Origin: Sphagnum compactum
Taxonomy: Eukaryota > Bryophyta > Sphagnopsida > Sphagnales
Reading direction: 5' to 3'
NCBI GenBank assembly: GCA_965153455.1
Contig: OZ234496.1
Span: 20,700,304 to 20,764,303, forward strand
Length of the DNA stretch: 64,000 bases
The position numbers and the translations under genes are program-made. The first letter of the stretch is position 1. Every line of letters starts with the position of its first letter. Positions 21,991 to 34,774 of the stretch are shown here, piece after piece. The notes beneath the pieces are model-generated. The model did not search any database and was not told the DNA's origin. It saw only the letters and a program-made list of their open reading frames with translations.

Positions 21991-22279
21991 TTTGGAGGAG
22001 TGGAAGGAGTTAGTTACCTAGTAGTCACCATCCATCAAGAGCTGGGCCATTACAGGGAGAAACATACCTTAGATGAAGATCACTAAACACTTCTTGTGGC
22101 ACAATTGAACAAAAATGGTGAAAGAGGTAAGTGCAAGAATGCATGGAACTTCAGTTTGTTAGAAGCTTTGGATTGATCAGGTCTAGATTAGAAGAGCTTT
22201 GTAGTAAGTATTCCAGTGTGTGATATTTCAACCACATTGCAGTTTTGGACACAGCATGGCCACACTGCTAGAGATGAAG

Positions 22280-23190
22280 GATGGGAATGAATACATCTTG
22301 TTAGGGCAGTAGACCACTACTTGAAGTGGGCTGAGGCAAAGGCCATGGCCGATCAGGGGGCCCTAACAATTACAAAAACATTGGAGAGTAAAGTAATTTG
22401 CAGGCTTGTGGAGTGCCCAAGTACATTCTGACTGACAATGATAATTAGAATGGTGATTTGAATTCTCTGAAATGTGTGTTGATTATGTGTAGGGTAAAGC
22501 TGAAGGCCATGGGCTTTACTGGAATAAGATTCTGCACAAGGGAGTGCAGGTTTTTATGATATTATAACATCGACATCAGCACCTGCACATCCTCAATGCA
22601 ATGGATTTTCGTTGAACGGTTAATCAAGACAATCAAAGACGAGTAGAAAATGATAGTTGCTATGCCAAACCATATGTCAGTTGTGTCAATTGTGTCAGTT
22701 GTGCACCCATTAATCTAATACAACAGATTTGGATTTACAATTACCCATAATTTTGTTTGGATGTGGTTTCTAGTGAATCACAGAATTCTCACCTTACATG
22801 ATACTCATGCATAGAAATCCTAATTGACGGCTGACAACCATTTATCATCCTTGTGTGAGGCATTTGAGTAGTAGGATGCCTCTGAAGACAACTAAGCTGC
22901 TTAGATGGTGAAGATGTGGATGGTTGCAGTCCTGTACAAGCTCTTAGAGACTGTAGCAGAAGCCCCAACAGAGGTCATGCTGCAAGGCATATGCCATCAG
23001 GAAGTGGAAGCAATTGTTTGTGGTACTGACAACAAATTGCTGGGTTAAGATGAGATGCCCAGGGTAGAAAAAAGGGCATGGAGTAGCAAGTTGGGAAAGG
23101 CCTTACAAGATTTTGGAATATAAAGATGGGAGAATTGACCAGGATGTTATTGAGAGGTGGGTTGAGAGTTTTTCTGTTGTAGGATGGAAA
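22280..23190 (+). pseudogene. Decayed Ty3/gypsy integrase remnant
   Basis: Pieces in shifting frames read as a retrotransposon integrase core. AVDHYLKWAEAKAMA (from about 22310) supplies the first Asp. CPKYILTDND (about 22414-22445), after a frameshift, supplies the second. PAHPQCNGF then VERLIKTIKDE (about 22580-22647), after another frameshift, supplies the Glu region. WERPYKILEYKDGRID (about 23093-23140) matches the GPFRI-type chromo-side segment of gypsy polyproteins. Stops are frequent. No reverse transcriptase or LTRs were recognised, so only the 3' part of an old element survives. Confidence 0.7.
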
Positions 23191-23255
23191 TGAGAAGATT
23201 TGGTAGTGACCATGTCAAGAACAAGAAGTTTTCAAGGCTGCAGCTTGAGCTGTTG

Positions 23256-23281
23256 TTTGTGGGACACAAACATCCCACAAA
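23256..23281. repeat. Perfect 9-bp-arm hairpin
   Basis: TTTGTGGGA (23256-23264) and TCCCACAAA (23273-23281) around an 8-base loop, just past the gypsy remnant. Confidence 0.65.
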
Positions 23282-23658
23282 TATTTAACAAGGGAGTGGT
23301 TACATGTTTGGTGAGGTTATGCAGCCTATTGGGCACATAACTTTTAGTAGCTCCAATTAGTGATAGGGTTGTGAGTACAAGGAGACAGCCTGTGTAGCTC
23401 AGGGAGGTACTCTCCTTTTGGTAAGGAGCTTTCAAGCTGAAGGAGTAAGGAAGGTGAAGGGCAACTAGCAATGATGGAGCAAGCTGATGAGTGAAAGTGG
23501 ATATGATCTTCAAATTTCTGCAAGGGAAATTATTCAGTAATAGGAGGTGAAAGAAGAAAAAAATTGAGGCATGAGCAATAGAGTGGCAGTGAGGACTTGC
23601 TAGAAAATTTGGGTTCCTGAGAGGAGATGAGAGCATGTGTTTCAAAAAATTCAATTTT

Positions 23659-23722
23659 CTGTTGCAAGAAGAGCAATGCGTTGAGCAATGCATCTTTTGG
23701 TGGCATTGCTCTTCTTGCAGCA
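23659..23722. ncRNA. Possible small-RNA hairpin (16-bp perfect stem)
   Basis: GCAAGAAGAGCAATGC (23664-23679) and GCATTGCTCTTCTTGC (23703-23718) are perfectly complementary around a 23-base loop. The stem extends by about four pairs, one a G-U wobble, at the base. Arm length is compatible with a short microRNA precursor on either strand, but no expression evidence exists. It lies about 0.5 kb downstream of the DUF630/632 stop codon and could instead be part of that 3' untranslated region. Confidence 0.3.
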
Positions 23723-24249
23723 ATTCTGATTCTGCCTAAGTATTCCATATTCCACCTGTAACCTTATCTTGATAGAGCTTGTACTGATCCAAACAGACCT
23801 ACAATGAACCAACTCAATTCCACTATTGTATTGACTGAAGTTGATAAAGGCTTCTCTGACTACTGATGGTTTTAAGTATTGTGTATTTACCTCTCTGGCT
23901 GCAGGCAGGGTTGTAGAATCTTCAGGTTGGTGGTATATCTTGCAATGTATCAATGGCCCGAAGGAGACTGCACTGGCAGATAAACTGGGAACAATCCATT
24001 AATATACACTTTTCAATAACACACTCGGTGAGCAACAACAAGAACAAATTATTCCTTGCGAGCTTTACTCTTGACTTTGTATATATACAACTGTTGCATA
24101 AAGACTACAGGCCCAAAACTGAAAAAGGAGCTTGGTGATAACCAAATTTAGCTGCTCCATATGAAAGCTCTTCAAAATTTGAAGCCTAACTTGCATAATT
24201 AGTGAGGAAAGTGAGTCGGGTATGGTGAGAAAGAGAGGAGATACTGTTT
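23723..24249 (-). other. 3' flank of the DUF630/632 gene
   Basis: No coding sequence recognised. Probably holds the 3' untranslated region of the minus-strand gene. Confidence 0.5.
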
Positions 24250-27200
24250 TTAACTGTTGGTAATGCGGGCCAAGTCTCTACTGTTGCCTGTTGTATGAAG
24301 CCTTTCATAGATCTCAGATTCCACATTACTGAATGTAACCAGTGCTTGGAACAAGGTGGGAAGGCCTGTTTGCAAGCTGTTGAGAGTGTAAGCTCGAGTG
24401 TCAATGTGAGCTTTGCGCTCTGCTTCTACCTCTTCCTCAAGCCTACGCCTTGATGCCTCCATTCGCTGCCATCTTTCAGTTACCTCAGGTCCCCCTCTAC
24501 TGACAAAGTCAAAATTGTCTTCATAGCCAGTCTCACTAGTGCTATGGATTGGAGAGTGCAATGGTGGAGGCCGAACTGACAGCTCTCTCATGGATGAACT
24601 ATGAAGAGAAAATTCCCGCTTCTCAAGTTCTCGTGAAAAGAACTCCACCTTCTTCTTGATCCTTAGCTCCTCATATTGCAGTCTCAACATTTCCCGAACA
24701 ACTGCAGCAAAACCTGCTATGGCTTCAATTGCAACTTTGTCAGGCATCTGATCCATTGCAGTCTGCCACTGCTGGCACAATGCATAGATTGGACTTGCAT
24801 TCACACTGTCAATCAGGGAGCGGTCTGGGGATTGTGATCCATTCCTCTCTGGCTCCACAAAGTGAATGAGACTCAACCGTATCCAGCCAGTCAAACTTTT
24901 CAAGTACTCTCTCTGTGAAGTCACTAGTTTGCTCAGAGATTCAACCCACCTGCCATACAAAAAACACAATGATTACCTTCCTCTTGGAGCATTTAACAGT
25001 GAACCTCAACAGCACACTTTTAGCTTTTCAGAAGAACAAATCCATGAGGACATTTTATGAGCCCATAGAACAATATTTTGGTCGTTGCAGCTCAGAGAAT
25101 GCAGATGCAGGTGTGGCTCTAAGATGTGTTGATTGAGTGTCTTATCTTAACAATTTAGAGTTACTGCAGATTATCTGAGACTCAGCTAGCATAAAATATA
25201 GAGCAAGCACTAATTTTGTCCTTCACACTGACTGATGCATTGCTTTGAGCTGGTTAGCACAATCAGCTTAAGGGGAGGGTGTGTCACATCCACAAGAGGT
25301 GCTTTCCACTATCAAAAGTGCACAGTATGAAAGGAAGACAACTGGAAAAAAGAAAGTTGGGGTGCTTAGCATAAAAGTTTACTGACGTCATGAGGGCAGC
25401 TTCCAATTGGGCAGTGGAGTGACGATGTGAGCTTGTAGTTGGCTCTGAGGCAGCAGAGTTGTCGAGCCTCCTCATCGCCTCAACAGCTTTCATCTGAGAC
25501 TGATGGCAGTTTGAAATCACCTTCCACATGTTCATCAACCTGAGCAATTCACAAACTCTGTGAGTTAGCAGTGTCCTTGCAAATGCCATCTGTCAAAGAG
25601 ATAAGCTTGATAATCTTGGATGTGAATGTCACTCAATAACCAATGCATAATGTTGGTGATAAGTCAAAATGTCCGAGATGTGCAACAGCAGTTGATAAAA
25701 AAGAACACTGCAAGATGTAAACTGTATCCAACTAAGTGCCCCCAGTTGATAGCTAACAACAAGGCTGGCACACTTCTATAGTGAGTCTCACATTTACCAA
25801 TACCAAAAAATTGTTTCAGATTAACTCCATGTTGTCCAAAAGTGATTAAATAACTAACATCTTTTAAAATTTGAGGAATGCACACCATTTCTCCAAGGTC
25901 AACCTGATCTCAAAGGCTTTGCTTGATTTGCAAAAGTGCAAGAAAATGGGAGAAAACCCAGGTAATTGCCTAAATTAGGAGTTATTGTTGCAAGCAAGAG
26001 ACGTACTCTTCAAGGAGTTCCAAGAGTTGTGGGTAAAGTTCATCATCCCTCAGCCTTTGGACTGCTGCTGCTGCACTCTCCACAGCTTCTACAGCAACTG
26101 CCATACGAGTCTGGAGCATTTTAATGTTTGCCCGAGTTCTGTCAATGACTTGTTGATCCTCACCCCTTGCATCTTGGTTTCTGTACACAGCACATTTCTT
26201 CTCAAACTCAATCCTCAGCGCTTCTGCCTCCTGTTTCACAACAAATCAAGCATTTGCATCAACTTTTCTGCAAGTATGGATCAGGAATGGTTTGATCCTG
26301 AAAACAAGACTACCACCTTGGATTTTCTCCAAGATGGAAAAGAAAATGTTATGTAGGAGTATTGGTGTCAAAGATTAAGATAAGTTCAAGGAAACAGACC
26401 TTGACTTCTAGATGGAGTTTTTTCTCCCAGGCATAAAGTCTGTCTAGAGTGGAGGCATGGCTGCCAGTCAACCCACCATCATCTGTCCATGCAGCAATGC
26501 TCAAGCTGCTAAGGCTTCGAACACTTGATATACTGGCAGATTCCTCACTATAATAAGTTATGTGATTGCCATTTCTATGCTGACGGGGTGGCCTCTCTGC
26601 TGGCTTTGAGGACAGTCTTCGGAAGGACGCATTTAGCATCCTAGCTGATTCTCCCACTCCTGGAATGCCAGCAACATTGGATAAGCAACTTAATGATGAT
26701 ACAAATGCTTTTCTATTCTCTACCATGATAGGCATTGTGAGATTTTGCAGTAAAAGAAAGCATAGTGAGGCAAAAGCACTTCAAGAATCAAGGTCAAGCA
26801 AGCAAGCTCACCTCTGAAACTGTCAGAGAAGCTTGAATGATAATGCAGCTTTTTTGTCTCAAGCATTTGGGAGACTTTCTCCCCACTGTCAGCAGCACGC
26901 AAAAAAAAGTCATCCACTTCCTTCAGCACCTCAAGCAAGTCACGACCTGACTTCTCAGGGGGTATGACTGCCAGCTCTTTTTTTGTTGCTTCTACCATGC
27001 CCTTTTCTACCTTTTCCTGAGCAACAGGTACTATCTCATTTGAAGCCTTCTCTTCATCCACCTTCACATTCTCCTTCACTTCCTCAGGCTTAGGAAGCAC
27101 TTCAGCTTGCTGCTGTACACTGGTTTGTGGCTGTTTCTTTACAATGGGATTTACTTCCTGGGGCATCAATTCCTCCTCATCATCTGAATCCTGCACAGCA

Positions 27201-28185
27201 AAAGCTCAACATATTTAAGTTTCATCAAACCAACCAAAAAACCACCCATTGCATGGATAAAAATCCTGGATAATGGAAGGAGAGGATGACTGACCTTAGG
27301 AGGGGGTCCATCTACAGTGTCATCGTCGTCATCATCGACATCCTCGAGCTCTGGAATATCTTCCTCCAACTGATTTAGGTTTAGATCTTGAAATCGAGGC
27401 TCCTCCTGATGTAAATCTCGTCGCTGCTGCTGATGATCTTGTTGCTCAGAGTACTGGAATGAGGAACGATATGGTTGTGGGCGAAAGGGGTCAAGAAAAA
27501 GGTCTTGCCAGCTACTGCGGGCTGTTGGAGGAAGAGGAGGCATTCCAGCTCGAGGTGGGGAAGGTGGAGGTGGTGGTGCTCGAGCATACCTCCAATCCTC
27601 TTCAAAACTGATTGGTGTTATAAGTGGGGGAGGAGGTGGTGAGTTCAGGTAGTTGTCTTCTACTGTCATCATCATAGTTTCAGGAAACCTATTTGGCTTG
27701 CTGCTGGAGACAGTCTCCTTAGACTTTGCCTTGAGGATCCCATTCGGGACTCCATTAGGGTTCGTCTTTTTTGGTGGAGGAGCAGCAGCAGCAGGAGGTG
27801 GAGAAGGCTTTTTCTGAGGAGACTGTGGAAGCTCAAGACGAGGAGGAGAAGAAGGAGGGGGAGGAGGAGTAGGAGGACAGACCGGTGAAATGGTTGGAGA
27901 CATAGGCGGTGGTGGTGGTGGCATTGCAATAGGAGCAAGCTCAAAGCCATGTGGAGTGCCTAGAGTCTCTGGAAGAAACAAAGCAGCAGTTAAAGCTGGA
28001 TCCTTCACCTCTCCTTCAGCAAATTGCCTGAAGGCAGAACCAGCTCCTTTCAACGCCACAACATACTGAGCATGAGAAGCTGCAAAAGCATGCCGTTTGT
28101 ACACCGCCTGCTTCAGGAACCGTTTTCGTGCCCTGCATCTGGAAACTAACTCTTCATTTTCCACTTTTGAGCTTGAGCACCCCAT
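24250..28185 (-). CDS. DUF630/DUF632 protein (NRG2-like), six coding exons
   Basis: Coding exons in transcript order are 28185-27295, 27190-26812, 26659-26400, 26230-26007, 25539-25387 and 24949-24250. All junctions are GT-AG and keep frame, giving 868 residues. The protein starts MGCSSSKVENEELVSRC: Gly2 and Cys3 fit N-myristoylation and palmitoylation, so attachment to membrane is likely. DUF630 spans ~1-60. A proline-rich region (~95-240) and an acidic run ending DDDDDDTVDGPPPK (~297) follow. DUF632 begins at SGRDLLEVLKEVDDFFLRA (~377) and runs to ~730, including LYPQLLELLEELMNMWK and TWVESLSKLV across junctions. Arabidopsis NRG2 of this family acts in nitrate signalling, and rice relatives affect leaf rolling; which role applies here is unknown. 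The frame is open upstream to 28251, but the family-typical MGCS start is chosen. Confidence 0.93.
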
Positions 28186-29260
28186 GTCCTTCTCCTCTTC
28201 CTGTTGTTCCAGACTCTGGCTCGTCAGACAGATTTCCACATAGGTACACACTTCTGGACAACGGCGACAGAAAGATGAACGTGCCTTCTTTCTTGCTTTT
28301 CTTTGATTTGCTTTGCTTCAGGAAATGGAATTATATGTGAGGAAATGGGAAGTAATGCGTTGCAATGTGAAGCCGATTATGATTTTTTTTCGCAATGAGA
28401 AAAAGGATATGGAAGCAAAAGCTTCACAAAATGTTTCATGGAAAACACACTCACAGGAAAACCATCATCAAAATAGAGCGCTAGAACTGCGCTATATGAC
28501 GAAGCCTATCATCTGAACTCCACTTTCTTCTGTACTAAGCAAAAGATACAAACAAGGAGAAGAAGAAAGAATAACATTCTCACCTTGTTGACAAGAGAAG
28601 TTGGAAAAAGATGCGCAGTCTCGTAAAGAATAGGCACTCTCTCTCCTATTAGCCGTCTCGGTTCCTGCACGTTCTCCTTTCCAGTGCATCCTTCACGTAC
28701 TCCTTGTCTCTGCAAAGCTCCATCTCCCTCTCCCAAATTGAACGCATCCGATAAAAAAAAACTAACTGCACAAGCTCACGCACGCACGCACGCCCGCCAA
28801 ATGCATATTTTCTCGCTCACGGTGAGGAAAAAGATGAAGATGAAGAAGACGAAGAACAAGGAGCTAAAGCGCGAAAAAAAAGAAGAAGCAGTAAGGGGGA
28901 CGGAAAGAACAGCAGGTGCAGGACAAAACTCCAAGAGCCAAGAAATGTTCCAGCTCTAACTCTCTCTCTCTCTCTCTCTCTTTCACTCCCGAATCTCACA
29001 AGCTCCCAAACTCCTCCTCCACAACAAGTGTCATGGAGGTGGCTATCCCAAAGCAGCTGAGGAGGAAAAAAGGCGTGCGCCAAAACACTCCAATCCAGTA
29101 GCAGCAGCAGCAGCAATCGGGCAGAGGAAACAAGGACGAAGGAAGCAGCAACAGTAGCAGCAGCAGTCGATGGCGTCTGTTGTTGTGCGCGCATTGCTGC
29201 AACGCAGCAGCAACGGCCACTGTGCGCGGACAGACACAGAGGGAGAAAGAGAGAGATAGA
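28186..29260 (-). promoter_or_regulatory. 5' leader and promoter of the DUF630/632 gene
   Basis: It contains a CT tract at 28960-28981 (GA on the transcribed strand), CAG-rich triplets (29098-29165) and GAGAGA at 29243-29263. Such purine/pyrimidine patches are usual close to plant transcription starts. Several short upstream ATGs precede 28185. The transcription start and any leader intron cannot be fixed from sequence. Confidence 0.45.
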
Positions 29261-29289
29261 GAGAACCGGGGGAGGGGCCCATCACCAGA

Positions 29290-30135
29290 GCGCCACCCAC
29301 AATCCTACGCCCCTCGTTTCCGCCCTTCGTCACTCAGGACCTCATTCTGCACACCTCAATTTCTCTCCGCCCCTCGTTTCCACCCTTCGTCACTCACAGC
29401 AGTTTTCTTTCGCACTTCAAATTCTCTCCGCCCCTCATTTGCCACTCTTCATTACGTACTCAGGACCTCGGTCAGCAGTTTTCTTTTCTTTCACACCTCA
29501 ATTTCTCTCCGCCACTCCTTGCCACGCTTCGGCAGTCAGGACCTCAGTAGTTTTCTTTCGCACCTCAAATTCTCTGCCCCTCATTGCCATGCTTCCTCAC
29601 TCGGGAGCTCCTCACTGCAGTTTTTTTTTTTTGTGGCGAATTTTTGCCTTTTTGAGAAAAATATTTTCCAAAAAAAAATTATGTCAGAATTTCCTTTTTT
29701 TTATTCAAAAAATTTGACAAAAATCGTCATGACTGCCTACAACATGCAAGGGTGCTTAAGATTTTATACTTTCATGTTTTTAATATCGCCAGATTTGGCT
29801 AAATGAACTTATGGACTATTGCCACATGAGCAACATCAAAAAATTGGGAAAAAAAAAAAAAACACACCGCCTCAGTAGTTTTCTTTTTACACCTCAATTT
29901 TTCTCTCCATCCCCAGTTTCCAATCTTTGTCACTCACTCACGAGCTCAGTCAGCAGTTTTCACACCTCAATTTCCATCCACCCCTCATTATCACCCCTCA
30001 TTTCTGCCCTTCATCATGACTCAGGACCTCTTTTTCGCACCTCAATTTTTTTCTCCCTGTCCCTCATTTCCACTCTTCGGATTGACACTGGGACCTCAGC
30101 AATTTTCACACCTCAAGTTCGGACCTCAGTTGTTT
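29290..30135. repeat. Degenerate ~70-bp tandem repeat field
   Basis: Variants of CACCTCAATTTCTCTCCGCC, CCTCGTTTCCACCCTTCGTC and ACTCAGGACCTCAGCAGTTTT recur many times, broken by an AT-rich insert at about 29620-29870. The 208-codon frame at 29180-29806 runs through this repeat and is not considered a gene. Confidence 0.75.
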
Positions 30136-30139
30136 TCAC

Positions 30140-30870
30140 ATCTCAATTAAACTAAGATCTACGGTTAGATCTTAGGTCAGATCCTTTGCTGTGGTTCCCC
30201 TTCACCTACACTATCACCTACACCTGCAAACCTCATTTTTTCACATCTCATTAATTACCCTAAGATCTAGGGTTAGATCTTAAGCCAGAAAGTTTGAGCT
30301 AATCCTTCTGAGGTAGCCTACCATCAGCCATGCCTCTTGACCTAAGTTTTTCACATCTCAATAATTACCCTAAGATCTAGGGTTAGATCTTAGGTCCGAA
30401 ACTTTGAGGTAATCCTTCGTAGGTGCATCAAGTATAACCTCCGGACCTCAATTTGGGTATCTCAATAATTACCTTAAGTCTAGGGTTAGATCATGGGTCA
30501 GACCCTTCATGTGGTTAATTCCTTCTAGTGAGGTGTCATTACCTCATACTCTTCTTCTTTCCAATTCCTTCAATTGAGACCTCAATTTTCACACCTCATT
30601 TTACCATAGTAACCTTAGATCTTGGGTTAATCCATCCCTTGGACTCCAAAGGTGCACCAATATTATTACCCATACCACACCCTTTACCTTCCTCTCAACC
30701 CCTTCTCTTCAAATGTCAAATTTTACACCTCAATTTACCTAAAAGGTCTAGGTTTAGGTCATATGCTTGGCCCCCAAGGTCTCATCAACCCCACATTAAC
30801 CTAAAACCTCAATTTTTTGACGCCTCAAATTCACCTTAAGATCTTGGGTGTTAGATCTTAAGCTTGGATC
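30140..30870. repeat. ~100-bp repeats built around a TAAGATCT/AGATCTTA palindrome
   Basis: Units share CACATCTCAATAATTACCC, a TAAGATCT...AGATCTTA inverted pair and GGTCAGAAACTTTGAGGTAA. The palindrome is intact at 30153-30174, 30261-30282, 30371-30392 and 30837-30860. Looser copies lie at about 30470, 30615 and 30745. The block directly continues the previous repeat field. Confidence 0.75.
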
Positions 30871-33758
30871 CCTTGGGTTTAAGGTTTGTAAGGTTTGCAA
30901 TTAGCCATCACACCTCCTTTCAACCCTCCTTCTTCATTTGGGGCCCCTCACCTTCAATTCTTTTGAGAGCTAGCTAGGGTTAATAGAACTCTAGGGTTGG
31001 ATCTGATCACCCTTTGGCTTGACCAACACCCCATCCGTCCATCCATCATTTTTGAGGTGCCAATTGAGCCTCCCCCCAAAAAAAAAAAAGCTCAAACAAA
31101 AGTGCTAAAATTGACCTGATTTAGGTACATTTGTTTTGGGGAAACTTGTGCAATAATTGAGATGCCCCAATGGCTATGCTCGGACTACTGAGGCTATGAA
31201 AAAACAACAATGAAATAATGTACACAATTGAAGGCTTTGTGTGGTTGGTAGGTGCGGGTCAGTGATAGGAAAGACCCAAAAAAGAGTCAAGAATGTATCA
31301 AAATCACCACCCAAGGGAAAAGCCGCTTTGTTTCTAGTGATATATACAACCACCAAATCCTTTTGCTATTCACAAGCCTTGACTCCTAATAAGCACATAT
31401 TATAACCCTAAACCTAATACTTCACGCGGTGTGTTTTCTTTTTGTTTGTGTGACGAACAGCCGTTGAGAACTCAGAAACAACATACTAAAAAATTAATAG
31501 TATACAAAAAAATACATAAGAATACAATACACATGAAATTCATGAGCATTTAGAAGAAAAAATAAATCTTGATTTAAAATTCATTCAAATAGAAAGTGGA
31601 TTTTTCATCCATTATTGTCCAAACACACTGGCCACAGTGTGACACGCCCCTTGTTTTCTTTTCTTTGTGCCATTTTCATGTACGGGAACGAAGTTACACA
31701 CGGCCAAGGTGTCATGCATTCTCAAAACTAGTTTAATTGAGCATTCAAAACTGGCTTGCACATTCTCCGTAATCCGGCCGCTACGTTATTCCGGCCACTA
31801 AGTTCGTCCTTCTTCAGGAATCAGGTGTGTAGTGTGTACTTTTGGAAGTATGCTATACGTTACTTTATTTTTAAAAAATTACTCCGTGTTGTTGTTGTTG
31901 TTTTCAGCCCCATTGACGGACAAATGGTGTATATTTTGGGCATCCAACTTTTCGAATATGCACTCAATAAGTTAGGAGAGATTATAATCTATACGGAGCA
32001 ATGGGTTGTCGCATAGGTCGCATTTTGGGAAGGGGGGGGGGGGGTTCTGGCTCTAAGGTACCGAAACACGTGTACTGTGTCCGAGGGCACCTGGATTTCC
32101 ATCTAGTCCATCTGTCGACAATTAGATTCGATCTTGGCTGTCCCAAGGCAATTGATTGAATTCCATCTGAGCCATCCAAGGGTTCTCAGATTTGATCTCA
32201 GCCATCAGATGGGGATTCTATTAGTAGGTTTTTACATTTTGGTCGTCACTTTTGGAGGAATGTTTCACTAGATTTTACCCATGTAACGAGGGTACTTATT
32301 CTGTTTCATATTAATTAGTTGGGGGTGCCTCACAAATCCAACTTTTTTTTTTTTTTTGGTTGTAATGAACCAATTTCATTGGCCCATCACAAAAAAAATT
32401 GGAACTATGGAGGCTCCCCAAAATAGAAGATACTATGCAAAGATGGAGTGCCTCCCCCTTTGGCCCACCTACATAGGTGAGAAGGGGAGGATTTTGGGCA
32501 AAACAAATGGGATTAAAGCAAGGTGCTATTGGGAACACTCTTGAGGAGCACAATGGGAACCTGATGGGAACTTGAAGGGAACATTTTGGGAACAAAAGAA
32601 AAAGGGCAAAAATCCTTCCCCCCTCCCTCCCTCCTCCCCGCCACCCTCAAACTTCGAAGAAAAAAATCAGGGCACTTTAGGTGCATGCTGAGCCTTCCCA
32701 TTGGCTGCAGCATGAAATTTCTATTTTCAAAACTGTTCGTCACCATTTTCGGCCTGGGGCTAATACCCGGATTATAAACAGGGGGTACTAATTGGGGGTA
32801 CTTATTTATTGTTGAGCTGTGAGCTTCATTTTGTCGGGAATTTCATGGAACGTTTCTTGTTTTGATTGTTTGGTGGTTTTAACTTGTTGCAAGGGGCAAA
32901 GGCATTGCAAAGACGAGCAACTTGTTTGACAATTTCAACTGGAAAAAGTGTTGTTTTTGTCTCCTTTACGAAAAAGTGAATTGGATGGATTGTTTTGCAT
33001 GCGTGGCCATTGTTACATGCTGAAATTCTGTTTGTGCATGCATTATGCATCTTCGGGTGGCATGCAAAAATCGTCAAAGGAGTGAAGTTTGTTTGTCGCT
33101 TTTCTGAATAGAAGAAGCAACGCACTTGATTTTTTGGCTCACCATTTGGGTGGGCACTTGTGGGAAGAAGAATAGGAAGCCAATTTTGTGAATTGTTGAA
33201 ATTTGAAGGAGTTTTTTTTTCTTTTTTCTTTTTTTGGTGGTGATGACTATATGTCAAGTGTGTCCCCAAGCACACTATTTTTCAATTGCTAGGATTCAAT
33301 TTAATTCAATTGTGACTGGCTAGGGATCAAATCGATCAAGAAACAAAGTAAAAACTTTGGGTGCCATAAGAATGTGATTTTTTGGGGATTTTGAGCAAAG
33401 CCAAAGAGCCCCCCTTACTTGCACAACAACACCACCCCCCCCCCCCCCCCCCCCCCACCCCTCCCCCAACTCCTATTTTGCCAACAAACCATTTCTTTAC
33501 TCCACACCCTTCTAATCAAAACAACAATTTGGAGGGAGTCACCCATTGAGTTTCATATATTATTTCCCCGACCATAAACAAATCATGTCTTTGTGTTGTC
33601 TCATGGTCTAAATTGTGTTCAAACTGAAGAATGTATGTAGCTGACAAGTGATCCCACCACCATGAGGGCTCTAATAAAAATAATAAAAGAAAATTGATGT
33701 TCCGAGGCGACCGTTCAAAATCTCTGCTTTTGTCTCTATTGTCTTTTGATATTAACTA
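30871..33758. other. Intergenic, no gene seen; G13 and C22 tracts
   Basis: It includes G13 (32032-32044), a set of ATTTCCATCT/GATCTCAGCCATC-type short repeats (32080-32215) and C22 (33435-33456). Open frames such as 32826-33275 (minus) show no family resemblance. Confidence 0.6.
33435..33456 (+). repeat. C22 homopolymer
   Basis: Twenty-two consecutive C residues, with further C runs immediately after. This is the longest G/C run in the window. Confidence 0.9.
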
Positions 33759-34225
33759 ACGGGAACAATTAACTGCATGTCTTGAGAGTGTGTTATTGTT
33801 GGCTTGGCTCCCCATCATGTGTGGTTTGTCACCTTAAATTCTGCTCTCTTAATGTTAACTAGGGGCCAAATTAGGCTCATGTGCAACAAACGACTTTTGA
33901 AATTTGGTTGTTTCTTTATATTCTCTCTGAATACAAACGGGAACAATTAACGACATATCTTGAAAGTGTGATTTAGTTGGCTTAACTCTCGACCATGTAT
34001 TCTCTTATGTTATTGGGGGAGATGAATTAGCCTCATGTGCAACAAATGAGTTTTGAAATTCAGTTGATTCCTTCTATTCTCTCTCAATACTAACGGGAAC
34101 AATTAACCACATATGTTAAGGTTGTGGTGTATTAGTTGCCTGTATGGTTTGTCACCTAAATTCTTGTCTTTTAGTGTTAATAGAGGGATGAAATAGCCTC
34201 ATATGCAACAAATGAGTTCTGGAAT
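33759..34225. repeat. Three-unit tandem repeat, ~156-178 bp
   Basis: Units begin with ACGGGAACAATTAAC at 33759, 33937 and 34093. Each includes TTAGTTGGCTT-like text, a GGTTTGTCACCTAAATTC segment (units 1 and 3) and GCCTCATGTGCAACAAATGA near its end. Confidence 0.8.
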
Positions 34226-34547
34226 TTGGCCCATGCACAACAAAGCTCAAGCTCTAGTACAGTTATCTTTTCCTATGTCACGGTAAGGGAGCAAATATTC
34301 AGTCAGCCACAAATTTTGAGTGAAAAGGAGACAGAACTTTGAGATCTATGACTTCACAAATTGTGCCAGTACTATTTATGTACTAATGTACTATCCTTAT
34401 TGTAAAGATCAACAACCAAGACCACCACCAACCTAAGAACCAAATAGCAAAGGCCTTACAAGGCCTCACTCACACTTCAAAACTTTAAACTCAAGTTGTA
34501 GTGAACTTGAGGATTGGCCTTCCAAGGAACCCCAAAGAGGGTAATTA

Positions 34548-34743
34548 TGGTGCATTCACACTATCAATGTTAGACCTAAAGCTAGGTGACATCCTAGGTG
34601 GCACCCAATGTTAAATGGGCTATAGCTTAATGTTAAGTGAATGTTAGCTTAACAAAAAATCTTCCTGATAAGTAAGTCTTAAATGACTAGTATGTGATAA
34701 GGGACTCAACACTAGAGTCCCTAACACCAAGTGTGAACGCACT
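34548..34743 (+). mobile_element. Tourist-like MITE, copy A (~196 bp)
   Basis: The ends TGGTGCATTCACAC and GTGTGAACGCACT are inverted repeats, and TTA flanks both sides (34545-34547 and 34744-34746). A TTA duplication is the mark of PIF/Harbinger elements. The interior carries CCTAGGTGGCACCCAATGTT, TAAGTGAATGTTAGCTT and TCTTAAATGACTAG, which are shared with copy B. Confidence 0.75.
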
Positions 34744-34774
34744 TTAAGAGTCCCAAAGAGTGGCCAGAGAGAAA

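Noticed and set aside
27672-27950. Leu-rich minus-strand frame
   Set aside because: Shadow of the proline-rich region of the DUF630/632 protein in another frame.
29180-29806. 208-codon frame rich in Ser, Phe and Pro
   Set aside because: It is a translation of short tandem repeats and of the divergent leader region of the DUF630/632 gene.
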